A program made the position numbers and the translations under genes. DNA of 64,000 nt from Ureibacillus sp. FSL W7-1570. GTDB lineage: Bacteria > Bacillota > Bacilli > Bacillales_A > Planococcaceae. How positions within the stretch are numbered: position 1 is the first letter of the stretch; each line of letters opens with the position of its first letter. The stretch is from positions 992,001 to 1,056,000 of the forward strand of contig NZ_CP151979.1 in assembly GCF_038593265.1 (NCBI RefSeq), read 5' to 3'. A model generated the notes under the pieces. It was given only the letters and a program-made list of their open reading frames with translations. It ran no database searches and was not told the DNA's origin. Shown here piece after piece: positions 54,645 through 63,887 of this stretch.

Positions 54645-55505
54645 TTACGCATTTTTTTTCCTTTTTGATGGCATTTTCGTTATACTGGGTTTTCGGATCC
54701 CTGAAATCATACGAATTTCCGACGGGCTTTTACTCGTATAAGCTTTGAATTGGCGGCTGAAAAAGTGAATATTGTTATACCCCAGGGCATCGGCCACTTC
54801 CGTTACTGACATCCCTGTATAATGCAATAAATGCTCTGCTCTTTTGATGCGGGTTTCCACAATATACGATTGGATGGTTTGTCCCATGATTTCTTTGAAT
54901 TTTTTTGAGAAATAACGAGGTGAAAAGTTTGCGCGCGCAGCCAAACTTTCGACTGTATGATTTTCTCCGGGATGCTGCTGCACATAATTGGCCACTTCCC
55001 TGATCGTATAAAGAATTTGGCTTTGCAATTCTTCGCCTTCTTCTTTTTGTTGAGTCTCTTCCTGTTGGTCTGCCCGCAACAAATGAATCATCAATTGTTT
55101 TAGAATCAGTTTTCCTTCCATTTCGGCGCCATAAGTATCCACCAGGAATAATCGGACATATTGGCTCAATAATGATTCAAAATGGATACGGTCTTGCAAA
55201 ATGCGATGATGATTTGGAATGATCTCGGGTTCACCAGTGACATCAAAGTGAATATACGTAATCACCAGCGGATTAGCCGGATCTTGGGTAGCTGTCGTCC
55301 AATCGCCTGGTCTGAACAGAAAACAAGTGCCTCTTTGCAATGGATAATCTTTTCCGTTCAATCTTAAATTGCCTTTGCCGCTCCAAATATATAACAAATC
55401 AAAATTCGGTATTGGCGCTTTTCTTTTCCATTGCCAATTCGGTTCACAATTGATTGTCGCCAATGCCGGTTTAATGACGAATTGTTCAGGGCTTAAATTT
55501 AACAT
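54645..55505 (-). CDS. AraC family transcriptional regulator
   Basis: About 286 residues. The N-terminal half is a cupin-like sensor (LLYIWSGKGNLRLNGKDYPLQRGTCFLFRPGDW, in parts). The C-terminal double helix-turn-helix includes HTVESLAARANFSPRYFSKKFKEIMGQTIQSYI and MSVTEVADALGYNNIHFFSRQFKAYTSKSPSEIR (in parts). The ATG at 55505 has GGAAGG 8 nt upstream; the frame extends to 55526. Such regulators often respond to sugars or cell-envelope compounds. Its target is not evident; neighbours are asnB and gltB. Confidence 0.85.
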   Translation of the reverse strand: MLNLSPEQFVIKPALATINCEPNWQWKRKAPIPNFDLLYIWSGKGNLRLNGKDYPLQRGTCFLFRPGDWTTATQDPANPLVITYIHFDVTGEPEIIPNHHRILQDRIHFESLLSQYVRLFLVDTYGAEMEGKLILKQLMIHLLRADQQEETQQKEEGEELQSQILYTIREVANYVQQHPGENHTVESLAARANFSPRYFSKKFKEIMGQTIQSYIVETRIKRAEHLLHYTGMSVTEVADALGYNNIHFFSRQFKAYTSKSPSEIRMISGIRKPSITKMPSKRKKNA

Positions 55506-55545
55506 TTGAATCGCCTTCCTTTCCATGATTGGTCAAGCTTTTGGG

Positions 55546-55593
55546 ATTCTCCCGCCCCTTGCCAAAGGTCGGCACTTTGGTGACGGGAGAAAT
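55546..55593 (-). terminator. Stem-loop downstream of asnB
   Basis: TTCTCCCG pairs with CGGGAGAA, enclosing an inner CCAAAG/CTTTGG hairpin, just past the asnB stop. There is no strong T-tract, so it may be a weak terminator or 3' stabiliser. Confidence 0.4.
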
Positions 55594-55604
55594 TTAAAAC
55601 GGAA

Positions 55605-57452
55605 CTATGCGTCAACGAGATTTACATTGTATTTGTCAAACCACATATTCACTTGCACTAAATGTGCGAGAAGTTGAGGGCCTGTCATCAATTGCCCGAA
55701 CCACGGCAATTTCGTCGCCCCATCGAGAGCCAGTATTTCTTTTATTTTTTCCTTTGAAAGCAGCTGAAAAATTGGAGGATTTTTCTTATCAATGATTTGC
55801 TGCAACAACTCTTTTACCAGCTTTGTATATTTTGGATGATGTGTTTTTGGATAAGGGCTTTTTTTACGGTAAATGATTTCATTTGGAAGGATTCCCTCCA
55901 ATGCTTTCCGTAATAATCCTTTCTCCCTTCCGTCCAACATTTTCATTTCCCAAGGTATATTCCATGCATATTCAACGATCCGATGGTCTGCAAAAGGGAC
56001 ACGCACCTCAAGACTGGCTGCCATGCTCATTCGATCTTTCCGATCCAGCAGGGTCGACATAAACCATACCATGTTCATATAAAACATTTCCCTGCGTCTT
56101 GCTTCGACAGGATCTTCGCCTTCAAGCTTCGGCACTTCCTGAATGGTTTCCTTATGTCTTTGGTGAACGTAGTCCGTCAATTTCAATTTTTCCTTCCAAT
56201 AGGGCAATAAAAGATTTTGCCTTAACGTTTGCGATTGCATCCAAGGGAAGCTGTCGCCTTGTAACAATTCTTCTTTATAAAACCATGGATATCCGCCGAA
56301 AATTTCATCGGCACATTCACCGGAAAGCGCGACGGTAAACTGCTTTTTGATCTCCTTTGAAAATAAAAGCAAAGAAGAATCAATATCCGCCATGCCTGGC
56401 AAATCTTTGGCAATCACCGCCTCCTCCAATGTGTCAGCAAGCTGTTCGTGGGTCAGGATAATCGAGTGGTGTTTCACGCCCAAATGCTGAACGACTTTTT
56501 CAATCCATGGACGATCTTCATCCGGTTGAAACAAACTTTTTTGAAAGTAGGCACTGTTTTCTTCATAATCTATCGAATAGGTGCTAAGGGGTCCTCTGCC
56601 ATTCTTATTGAAGTAATTTGAAGCAATGGTTGTTATGGCGCTGGAATCCAACCCTCCTGACAAAAAGGTGCAAACAGGAACATCCGCAACCAGTTGTCTT
56701 TCCACTGCATCTTTGATGAGAAATCGGACATGTTCGATGGTTTCATCCAACGAATGTTCATGGGTTTCACTCTTTACATTCCAATATCGTTGAATGCGGA
56801 GACCGTGACGATCGAATGTCAAAAAGTGGGCGGGTCTTAATTCATTGATTCCTTTGAATATGCCGTGACCAGGAGTTCTGGATGGGCCTAAACCAAAGAT
56901 TTCCCGCAACCCTTCCCGGTCAATTTCCGCTTTTACTTGGGGATGGGCCAAAATCGCCTTCAACTCCGAACCAAAAAGCAACCTGTTTCCGTCATGTTTA
57001 TAAAATAAAGGTTTCACACCCAGCCTGTCGCGGGCCATGTACAGTTTTTCACAAGAAGCGTCCCAAACAGCGAAAGCATATATTCCATTGAGAAAGTTGA
57101 CACAATCCTCTTTCCATTCCATATATGCCGTTAACAACACTTCCGTATCCGAGTGGGACTGAAATTGGTATCCCCGTTTTATCAGTGCTTCCCGCAGTTC
57201 TTCAGTATTGTATAACTCACCATTATAAACGATGGTATAGGAATTCGCACCTTTTGTTTTGGTCATCGGCTGTACGCCTCCGACAGGATCTACTACGATT
57301 AGTCTTGTATGACCTAGAGCTGCATGTGTGTCACAAAAATTGCTTGATGTATCAGGCCCTCTTTTCGATAATGTTTGGGCCATTTTTTTGACCGTGACTT
57401 CGTGATGCTTCAAATCTTGATCCCATTGAATCCAGCCAGTTATTCCACACAT
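55605..57452 (-). CDS. asnB: Asparagine synthetase (glutamine-hydrolysing)
   Basis: About 615 residues. The N-terminal class II glutaminase begins MCGITGW, with Cys2 as nucleophile; the later ATP-pyrophosphatase motif is FLSGGLDSSAI. The start must be at 57452 so that the cysteine is exposed after Met removal. It converts aspartate + glutamine + ATP to asparagine + glutamate. The length and the C-terminal EVRVPFADHRIVEYAWN are like Bacillus AsnO/YisO-type enzymes. It stands alone on the minus strand. Confidence 0.94.
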   Translation of the reverse strand: MCGITGWIQWDQDLKHHEVTVKKMAQTLSKRGPDTSSNFCDTHAALGHTRLIVVDPVGGVQPMTKTKGANSYTIVYNGELYNTEELREALIKRGYQFQSHSDTEVLLTAYMEWKEDCVNFLNGIYAFAVWDASCEKLYMARDRLGVKPLFYKHDGNRLLFGSELKAILAHPQVKAEIDREGLREIFGLGPSRTPGHGIFKGINELRPAHFLTFDRHGLRIQRYWNVKSETHEHSLDETIEHVRFLIKDAVERQLVADVPVCTFLSGGLDSSAITTIASNYFNKNGRGPLSTYSIDYEENSAYFQKSLFQPDEDRPWIEKVVQHLGVKHHSIILTHEQLADTLEEAVIAKDLPGMADIDSSLLLFSKEIKKQFTVALSGECADEIFGGYPWFYKEELLQGDSFPWMQSQTLRQNLLLPYWKEKLKLTDYVHQRHKETIQEVPKLEGEDPVEARRREMFYMNMVWFMSTLLDRKDRMSMAASLEVRVPFADHRIVEYAWNIPWEMKMLDGREKGLLRKALEGILPNEIIYRKKSPYPKTHHPKYTKLVKELLQQIIDKKNPPIFQLLSKEKIKEILALDGATKLPWFGQLMTGPQLLAHLVQVNMWFDKYNVNLVDA

Positions 57453-57824
57453 CATCCATCACTCTTTCGTAGTATAATTTTTTCTTGTAATTCATTTTAT
57501 GATTTTTTGTATATAAAGAACAATTTCATTTTTATATAAAACCTATCTAATATCCAGATGAAAAACCTCGAAAAGCTATAAAAATCAGCATTTTATCCCC
57601 AATACATATCAAACAAAAACAAAAAATTTTCACAAAATCTATATTTTTATATCATTTAAACCCTTTTCCGTTCTCAAATCGCTAATAAATATTCTCGATT
57701 TGATATATAACATTGCACATAGGTGATGATCCGGCATAGATACATCGCAATTCAGATAATGGGAAAGAACAGCGGCCATTAAGTCGGAAAGGTGAAAAAT
57801 GGATGATTGGAATGGAACATTTTA
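57453..57824. other. AT-rich intergenic region between asnB and the MarR gene
   Basis: About 370 bp, strongly AT-rich (runs such as the stretch near 57600-57660), with no credible ORF. It should carry the asnB promoter; I could not pick a convincing pair of hexamers. The right end leads into the MarR promoter. Confidence 0.4.
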
Positions 57825-57866
57825 TTGACATATAATAGTTTAATGATATAGTTACCTAGGGTAACT
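57825..57866 (+). promoter_or_regulatory. Promoter and operator of the MarR-MFS operon
   Basis: TTGACA (57825-57830) and TATAGT (57847-57852) are 16 nt apart. An inverted repeat AGTTACC-TAG-GGTAACT (57850-57866) overlaps the -10 and start site. This is the expected place and shape for a MarR-type autorepressor site. Confidence 0.82.
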
Positions 57867-57888
57867 ATTTTATCGGAGGTGAAATCCT

Positions 57889-58317
57889 TTGGAAGGATTT
57901 TTTCAACATTATTTACGCTTGTATCGGCCACTGATCAATGCATTGAATGAACTTTTAGGCGAATACAATCTGTCCTATTCTTTATGGCAAGTCATCTATT
58001 TCATAAAGCATAACGGTCCGTCAACACTCGTGGAAATCGCCAAACGATACAATGTGGAGAAGCCGTCCATCACTCGCAGGGTGAACGCTTTGGAAGAACT
58101 TCGATTAATCGAAAAAAGGGAAAGCCGGGATCGGAGAGAAAAGGTGATTCATTTGACACCGTTGGGAGAAGAAATTTATGCATCCTGCCGTAAAAAAATA
58201 TCGGGCTTCGAAAGAAAAATGTTGGAACACCTTACAGATGATGAACTGCAAAACTTTTTCCATACACTTTCGAAAATTCAGCAGCAATTTGACAGAAAAG
58301 AAGGGAAACATCAATGA
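57889..58317 (+). CDS. MarR family transcriptional regulator
   Basis: 142-residue winged-helix repressor. The DNA-binding part is STLVEIAKRYNVEKPSITRRVNALEELRLIEKRESRDRREKVIHLTPLG (in parts), including the DRR wing typical of MarR. The start is TTG at 57889, set by GGAGGTG 8 nt upstream; there is no ATG near. Its stop overlaps the MFS start by 4 nt. It probably represses this operon until a toxic or metabolic ligand binds. Confidence 0.9.
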   Translation: MEGFFQHYLRLYRPLINALNELLGEYNLSYSLWQVIYFIKHNGPSTLVEIAKRYNVEKPSITRRVNALEELRLIEKRESRDRREKVIHLTPLGEEIYASCRKKISGFERKMLEHLTDDELQNFFHTLSKIQQQFDRKEGKHQ

Positions 58318-59492
58318 ATGAAACAAAACTATGGACGAAAGATTTTATTATCACGTCAACCATTAATTTTTTATTAACATCTGTCTTTTATCTATTAGTT
58401 GTCATAGTAGCCGTTTATGCTAAAACGGAATTTCACGCAACCACGAGTCAAGCTGGTCTTGCAACAGGCATTTTCATCATCGCCACATTAATCGGAAGAC
58501 TGTTTATTGGCCGGGGCATCAATTCGATCGGTTATAAAAGGACATTGCTGATTGGCACTTGCCTTTTTGCATTATCAAGCTTCTTATATTTTATTCAATT
58601 AAATATCTGGTTCTTTTTAGTTGTGCGATTTTTGCACGGTTTGACTCTCGGTATTGCGGGGACGGCAACCGGAACCATTGTCGCCCAAGTCATTCCCAAC
58701 AGCCGCAAAGGCGAAGGAATCGGGTATTACAGTATGAGTTCCACTTTGGCGACAGCCATCGGTCCATTTATCGGGTTGCTTTTGAGCCAGCATGTAAGCT
58801 TCTTGATCGTATTTGGATTATGTACTTTATTAGGAATCATCGCATTCATCACCTCATTCTTTATCCAAGTAACAGAGCCTGAAGAGGTGAAAAAGGCGGA
58901 AAAAGACGTTAAAGGATTCAAACTTTCGAATTTTATTGAACCGAAAGCCATCCCGATTTCTTTCATCATGCTCATTGCCGCATTATGCTATTCCGGGGTT
59001 TTATCTTTCATGAATTTTTATGCGCAGGAAATTGGCTTGGTGGAAGCCTCCAGTTTCTTCTTCTTTGTTTACTCCATCGCTATTTTGTGTTCACGTCCTT
59101 TCTCCGGGCGTCTGTTGGATGTGAAAGGCCCAAACTACGTGATGTATCCTGCGTTTATTCTTTTTTCCATCGGACTGATTGTTTTAAGTGCGGCACATAA
59201 CAGTTTTGTACTGCTGTTTTCAGGGGTTTTGATCGGTCTGGGTTATGGCAACATGCAATCCTGCATTCAAGCCGTTGCAGTGAAAGTGACGACCATCCAT
59301 CGAATGGGACTTGCCACATCCACATTCTTCATTTTCCTTGATGCGGGTCTGGGCTTTGGCCCATATCTGTTGGGATTTATTGAGCCGTATACGACTTACA
59401 GCCAATTGTATTTCAGTTTAAGTTTTGTCGTTTTGGCAACCGTGATCCTTTACTTTTTCCTTCATGGCCGTAAAGTGAAGAATTTTCAATAA
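58314..59492 (+). CDS. MFS transporter (drug-efflux type)
   Basis: 392-residue, 12-helix major facilitator. Motif A-like GLATGIFIIATLIGRLFIGRGINSIGYKRTLLIG (in parts) lies in the loop between helices 2 and 3. It also has FLHGLTLGIAGTATGTIVAQ in the region of helices 4-5, like drug:H+ antiporters. Coupled to the MarR gene by a 4-nt overlap, so inducible efflux is the likely job. The substrate is unknown. Confidence 0.88.
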   Translation: MNETKLWTKDFIITSTINFLLTSVFYLLVVIVAVYAKTEFHATTSQAGLATGIFIIATLIGRLFIGRGINSIGYKRTLLIGTCLFALSSFLYFIQLNIWFFLVVRFLHGLTLGIAGTATGTIVAQVIPNSRKGEGIGYYSMSSTLATAIGPFIGLLLSQHVSFLIVFGLCTLLGIIAFITSFFIQVTEPEEVKKAEKDVKGFKLSNFIEPKAIPISFIMLIAALCYSGVLSFMNFYAQEIGLVEASSFFFFVYSIAILCSRPFSGRLLDVKGPNYVMYPAFILFSIGLIVLSAAHNSFVLLFSGVLIGLGYGNMQSCIQAVAVKVTTIHRMGLATSTFFIFLDAGLGFGPYLLGFIEPYTTYSQLYFSLSFVVLATVILYFFLHGRKVKNFQ

Positions 59493-59537
59493 CAAACGGA
59501 AGCCGGAATTGGCCATTTAATATCGATATAAATAGAA

Positions 59538-59596
59538 AAACCGAACGTTGCTGACTCTCAAAATCAGAGATTCAAACAATCGTTCGGTTTTTTTAT
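59538..59596. terminator. Bidirectional terminator between MFS and recD2 genes
   Basis: AAAAACCGAACG and CGTTCGGTTTTTT flank an inner partially paired loop. T-runs on both strands let it serve both convergent genes. Confidence 0.82.
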
Positions 59597-59602
59597 CACC
59601 TT

Positions 59603-62089
59603 TTATTCATCCAAAAAATCATAAGGGGTGATACCATCCATCCCTATCATCGGATGGATTTTGGGCGCTGTTTCCGCATTCAGGACAGGAGGAAGGGAAG
59701 TAGTATCGCCTGCCGTCTGCTGTTCATTGCCATCATCCGGTGAAAGAGGCACGATTTGTTCATCCTGCTTCTCCCCTTCCATTTTCGTTACCTGATTTCG
59801 ATCATCATTCTTCTTTGCGGGATTCAATCGGGCCCTCAAAGTGGTAAAACGTTTCAAATCGTCCGTGCGCTGGATCCCTTTGACGAATTCTTCCGGCTCC
59901 CCGCATAAAATCAAAAAGTTTTTTGCTCGGGTGATTCCCGTATAAAGCAGGTTTCTTCGGAGCATTTTTGAATAGCTGCGGACAATCGGCATGATCACCG
60001 TCTGGAATTCGCTACCCTGCGCTTTATGAATGGAACAGCAATAGGCGAGGGTTATCTGATTCAAGTCGCCTCTGTCATACACCACTTCATTGCCGTCATA
60101 AGAAACAACGACCTTATCCTGTTTTTCCACCGTTTCTTTCGCTTGAAAAATCGACACGATTTCCCCAATATCGCCATTAAACACATTGCTCTCCGGCTGA
60201 TTCACCAGCTGCAACACTTTATCGCCGATGCGGAAAACCGTGTCGCCAAATTTCACTTCTTTTCGAGTACCATCCACGTTTGGATTCACCAGTTCCTGGA
60301 TTTCTTTATTCAATCGATCAATGCCTGCCGGGCCTTTATACATCGGCGCCAATACCTGAATATCACGGATGGATTGGCCCTTTGCAATGGCACTTCTCAC
60401 CACTTGTGTGACGACGCTTGCAATTTGATCGGCCGACGCTTTAATAAACGAGCGATCGCCAGTTTTTCCCGTGATATTATCGGGGATTTGCCCTTTTTTG
60501 ATTTGGTGGGCCATCTCGATAATCGTTGAGCCTTCCGCTTGCCGGTACACTTCCGTCAGCTCGATGGTCGGCACGATTTCTGACGCCAATAAATCCTTCA
60601 ACACTTGTCCAGGACCCACAGGTGGCAATTGATCCTGGTCCCCCACGAGCACCACTTGGGCATCAGGCGAAATGCTTTTTAATAATTGGTGGCTTAACCA
60701 TGTATCCACCATCGACATTTCATCAATGATGATGAGGCGGCCTTGGATTTCACGCTCCGACTCCTCTTCCTTCTCCTGGCCGTTAAACCCCAACAAACGG
60801 TGAATGGTCATGGCAGGCAGACCCGTCGATTCGGACAAGCGTTTTGCGGCTCTTCCGGTTGGTGCTGCCAACACAATCGGAAAAGGCTCTTCCTTCTTCG
60901 CATATTCCATTGGATTTAATGAAAGGCCATGAAGCTCCGCAAAGACTTCCACAATTCCCCGAATGACCGTCGTTTTCCCTGTTCCCGGCCCTCCAGTCAA
61001 AATCATGATGGAAGAATTTAATGCTTGTTCAATGGCCTTTGCCTGAGTTTCCGCATAAGTCACTTCCAAGCGATCCTCTGCTTCCCCGATCGCTTTCCGA
61101 ATCTCGTCCTTTGAAAACTTTTCAGCGTGATCATTGTTTTTGGCAAATTGGAGAATTTTTGTTGCAATGCCCACTTCACTGTAATAGAGGGAAGGCAAAT
61201 AAATCCGCGTTTCTTCCCCGCAAATTTTCCCTTCTTCCTCCAACTCAATAACCGCTTTCGATAAAGATTCATACGGAATTTCTTCCGGTTGGCTCTGTTC
61301 CAAAATCCCTTTGACTTCCGGCAACAGGAGTTCCGCCTCCAAATAAACGTGCCCTTCCGATAAAGCCGCTTGATTCAACACATGCAATACCGCCGCTTTC
61401 ATGCGGTCAGGGTGAGCCCCTGTAATGCCCAGTCTTCTTCCCAATTCATCGGCTTTCGCAAAACCGACCCCTTCCACTTCTTCAATCAGCCGATAAGGAT
61501 TTTGGGTTAACAGCTCAATCGTTTCTTCCCTATAGGTTTGATAGATTTTCATTCCCAATTGAGGCCCGAATCCCCATTCGTTCAATTGAATCATAATCCG
61601 GTCCAAACCCAAATTTTTCTCCAGGGTGCTTCGGATCGTCATTTTTTTATCTTCGGAAAGCCTTGGCACTTCATCCAGAACAAACGGATTTTCCATGATT
61701 TTTTTCAATGCATCGGTCCCCAATGTTTTTACAATGAGCTCAGCCGTTTTGGGGCCGACCCCAGGAAACAAATCGCTTGATAAATAGTGGATGATCCCTT
61801 GTTCTGTCTCAGGAACTTCCCTTTCAAAGGTTTCCACTTGAAATTGCAACCCGTATCTTGGATGATTCGTCAAATTGCCGATAAAACGATAGTGAAGCTC
61901 TTCATCCAAGGCCGGAAAATATCCGACTACAATAATCTCCTTTTCCTGATATTGCAAATTTGTTTCTTTAATTTTCACTTTCACAATGGAATACATGTTG
62001 GAGGCGTTATGAAAAATGGAAACGATGGGACGGCCTAAAACAAAGGTTTTCTCTGAATATTGATGAGCATGGTAATCCTCCATTTTCAT
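59603..62089 (-). CDS. recD2: RecD2-type DNA helicase
   Basis: About 828 residues, superfamily 1B 5'-3' helicase of the RecD2/YrrC type. An N-terminal OB-like region and helix-hairpin-helix segments (PGVGPKTAELIVKTLG, EVEGVGFAKADELGRRLG) precede Walker A GGPGTGKTTVIRG (about residue 367), DEMSMVD, GDQDQLPPVGPGQVL and the C-terminal YTGITRAKNFLIL. It acts in DNA repair and replication-fork stability without RecBC. The ATG at 62089 has GGAGAGGAG upstream; the frame reaches 62122. The C-terminal tail (KKNDDRNQVTKMEGEKQ onward) is low-complexity and acidic. Confidence 0.93.
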   Translation of the reverse strand: MKMEDYHAHQYSEKTFVLGRPIVSIFHNASNMYSIVKVKIKETNLQYQEKEIIVVGYFPALDEELHYRFIGNLTNHPRYGLQFQVETFEREVPETEQGIIHYLSSDLFPGVGPKTAELIVKTLGTDALKKIMENPFVLDEVPRLSEDKKMTIRSTLEKNLGLDRIMIQLNEWGFGPQLGMKIYQTYREETIELLTQNPYRLIEEVEGVGFAKADELGRRLGITGAHPDRMKAAVLHVLNQAALSEGHVYLEAELLLPEVKGILEQSQPEEIPYESLSKAVIELEEEGKICGEETRIYLPSLYYSEVGIATKILQFAKNNDHAEKFSKDEIRKAIGEAEDRLEVTYAETQAKAIEQALNSSIMILTGGPGTGKTTVIRGIVEVFAELHGLSLNPMEYAKKEEPFPIVLAAPTGRAAKRLSESTGLPAMTIHRLLGFNGQEKEEESEREIQGRLIIIDEMSMVDTWLSHQLLKSISPDAQVVLVGDQDQLPPVGPGQVLKDLLASEIVPTIELTEVYRQAEGSTIIEMAHQIKKGQIPDNITGKTGDRSFIKASADQIASVVTQVVRSAIAKGQSIRDIQVLAPMYKGPAGIDRLNKEIQELVNPNVDGTRKEVKFGDTVFRIGDKVLQLVNQPESNVFNGDIGEIVSIFQAKETVEKQDKVVVSYDGNEVVYDRGDLNQITLAYCCSIHKAQGSEFQTVIMPIVRSYSKMLRRNLLYTGITRAKNFLILCGEPEEFVKGIQRTDDLKRFTTLRARLNPAKKNDDRNQVTKMEGEKQDEQIVPLSPDDGNEQQTAGDTTSLPPVLNAETAPKIHPMIGMDGITPYDFLDE

Positions 62090-62222
62090 ACGCTCCTCTC
62101 CGGTAAAATCTCTTAATATCATATCATTTTTAAGGACTTTGATAAAATAGAAACTTCCCCTTCTCGATAAAATGAGAGACCAATGTTATCATTGTAATAA
62201 AAAAGAACAGTTGAAGGGATTC

Positions 62223-62978
62223 GTGAATGGAATGGAATTTAGACCTTGCATTGATTTACACGAAGGAAAAGTGAAGCAAATTGTCGGAAGCACTTTGGGT
62301 CAAAAGGACGTGGTTGAAAACTTCATTTCGGAAAAAGATGCTTCCTATTATGCCGAGCTTTTTAAACGAGATGGCTTGAAGGGCGGACATGTCATCATGT
62401 TGGGTCCTGGTAATGAAGAGCAGGCGAAACTTGCTTTAACTGCCTACCCTGGCGGCCTTCAAATCGGCGGGGGCATCCATGCGGACAATGCAAAGAAATG
62501 GATTGACATGGGGGCCAGCCATGTCATCGTGACCTCTTACATATTCCACGATGGAAAACTGGATATGGAACGATTGGAGCGTCTTGTTGAAGCGATTGGA
62601 AAGGAACATATCGTCCTTGACTTAAGCTGCCGGAAACGCGACGGGAAATGGTTTGTCGTGACAGATAAATGGACAAAATTCAGCGATTTTGAAGTGAATC
62701 AGGCAAACATCTCCTTCCTGGAACAATATTGCGATGAATTTTTGATCCACGCTGTCGATGTGGAAGGGAAAAAAAGCGGCATGCAGGAAGAATTGGTTCA
62801 AGATTTGGCGAAATGGACAAACATTCCGACCACTTATGCCGGAGGAGTCCGTTCCTTGGAGGATTTGGAACGATTTAAAGAATTATCCGGAGGGAAACTG
62901 CACGTTACGATCGGCAGTGCGTTGGATATTTTTGGAGGAAGCCTGCCATATCGGGATGTTGTGGAATATTGCAAATAA
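62223..62978 (+). CDS. hisA: HisA-type ProFAR isomerase, eukaryotic-like
   Basis: About 250-residue TIM barrel converting ProFAR to PRFAR in histidine synthesis. It resembles yeast His6 far more than ordinary bacterial HisA: FRPCIDLHEGKVKQIVG, LGPGNEEQAKLAL, LQIGGGI, VIVTSYIF, LDLSCRKRDGKWFVV, DEFLIHAVDVEG, YAGGVRSLEDL and IGSALDIFGG all align with the yeast protein from memory. The two catalytic Asp residues (CIDLH and AVDVEG) are kept. Start: GTG at 62223 with GAAGGG upstream, or ATG at 62232. It stands alone, with no other his gene near. Confidence 0.88.
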   Translation: MNGMEFRPCIDLHEGKVKQIVGSTLGQKDVVENFISEKDASYYAELFKRDGLKGGHVIMLGPGNEEQAKLALTAYPGGLQIGGGIHADNAKKWIDMGASHVIVTSYIFHDGKLDMERLERLVEAIGKEHIVLDLSCRKRDGKWFVVTDKWTKFSDFEVNQANISFLEQYCDEFLIHAVDVEGKKSGMQEELVQDLAKWTNIPTTYAGGVRSLEDLERFKELSGGKLHVTIGSALDIFGGSLPYRDVVEYCK

Positions 62979-62995
62979 ATGGGATTGCAAAAATG

Positions 62996-63032
62996 GCGAA
63001 TGGAAATGCGGGAAATTTCCATTCGCTTTTTT
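62996..63032 (+). terminator. Terminator of the HisA-type gene
   Basis: GCGAATGGAAAT and ATTTCCATTCGC form a 12-bp stem with a short GC-rich loop and TTTTTT. Confidence 0.9.
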
Positions 63033-63116
63033 ATATGTATCTTCCTTCCCATGCAAATGGAATAATCCATAATGGCCAAAGCGGACAATTTATTGGCCGA
63101 TCGTTATTTTTGCATG

Positions 63117-63166
63117 ATCAAAAAAGCCGTATAGAAAGTCCCCGCTTTCTATACAGCTTTTTTTCA
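63117..63166. terminator. Terminator between HisA-type and TPR genes
   Basis: AAAAAAGC-CGTATAGAAAG and CTTTCTATACAGCTTTTTT form a long stem around TCCCCG with T-runs on both strands. It mainly serves the minus-strand TPR gene. Confidence 0.85.
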
Positions 63167-63174
63167 TTCTCATC

Positions 63175-63843
63175 CTATTTTTCATTATTTAAACGCAGAC
63201 TTATCATATCATATATATACCTTGCCTGATCATGCTCCGGCTGGATGGTGAAGGCCTGCTCCAAATGATGGAGGGCCTTTTCCGCATCGTCTGTCGAAAG
63301 GGCGTAAAGCACCCCCAAATTATAATGGGCATCCGCGTTCTTTTCATCTTGCGCCAATACATATTCCAACTCTGTTTTTGCCAAATCAAACATTTCCAAC
63401 TTGCATAAAATAATGCCGTAGCTTAAACGGATTTGCAGATCGTCCGGCGCAAGTTCCGCCGCCCGCTGCATATATGGAAGGGCCAATTTCACCTGGTTTT
63501 CCTTCTCAAAACATTTTCCCAGCATGTAGTAGCTGTCGGCACCTTCAATTCCATACTCGATCGACTTCTGATAAAGTTTGGCCGCCTCCAAAAAGCGTTC
63601 CGAATTATAATACAAATTGGCGAGACCATAATAAGCCGTTGCCGCTTTTTCATCAAGGGTGATGGCTTTTTGGAAAAACCGTTCCGCCCGTTCAATCTCA
63701 TTCATGGCAGCCAATACATTTCCAAAGTTGATGTAGCCGACCGGATCTTCCGGATTTTGTTCGATGGCTTCTGTAAAGGCTTTTACGGCATCTTCATAGC
63801 GTTTTTCTTGCAGCGCTTTGATTCCTTCTTCATTATAGTTCAT
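63175..63843 (-). CDS. Tetratricopeptide repeat protein (YrrB-like)
   Basis: 222-residue protein made of about six TPR units: EGIKALQEKRYEDAVKAFTEAIEQNPEDPVGYINFGNVLAAM, then ERFFQKAITLDEKAATAYYGLANLYYNS, and so on (quoted in parts). TPR proteins mediate protein contacts; as I recall B. subtilis yrrB lies in the same place between mnmA and recD2. The ATG at 63843 has AGAGGTG upstream; a GTG at 63852 is less likely. Partner unknown. Confidence 0.9.
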   Translation of the reverse strand: MNYNEEGIKALQEKRYEDAVKAFTEAIEQNPEDPVGYINFGNVLAAMNEIERAERFFQKAITLDEKAATAYYGLANLYYNSERFLEAAKLYQKSIEYGIEGADSYYMLGKCFEKENQVKLALPYMQRAAELAPDDLQIRLSYGIILCKLEMFDLAKTELEYVLAQDEKNADAHYNLGVLYALSTDDAEKALHHLEQAFTIQPEHDQARYIYDMISLRLNNEK

Positions 63844-63863
63844 CGTCTTCACCTCTCATGAAA

Positions 63864-63887
63864 AGAGGCGACCAAATCAGTCGCCCG
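63864..63887 (-). terminator. Short hairpin after mnmA
   Basis: On the minus strand GGCGAC-TGATTTG-GTCGCC followed by TCTTTT lies just past the mnmA stop. It may partially terminate before the TPR gene. Confidence 0.5.
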
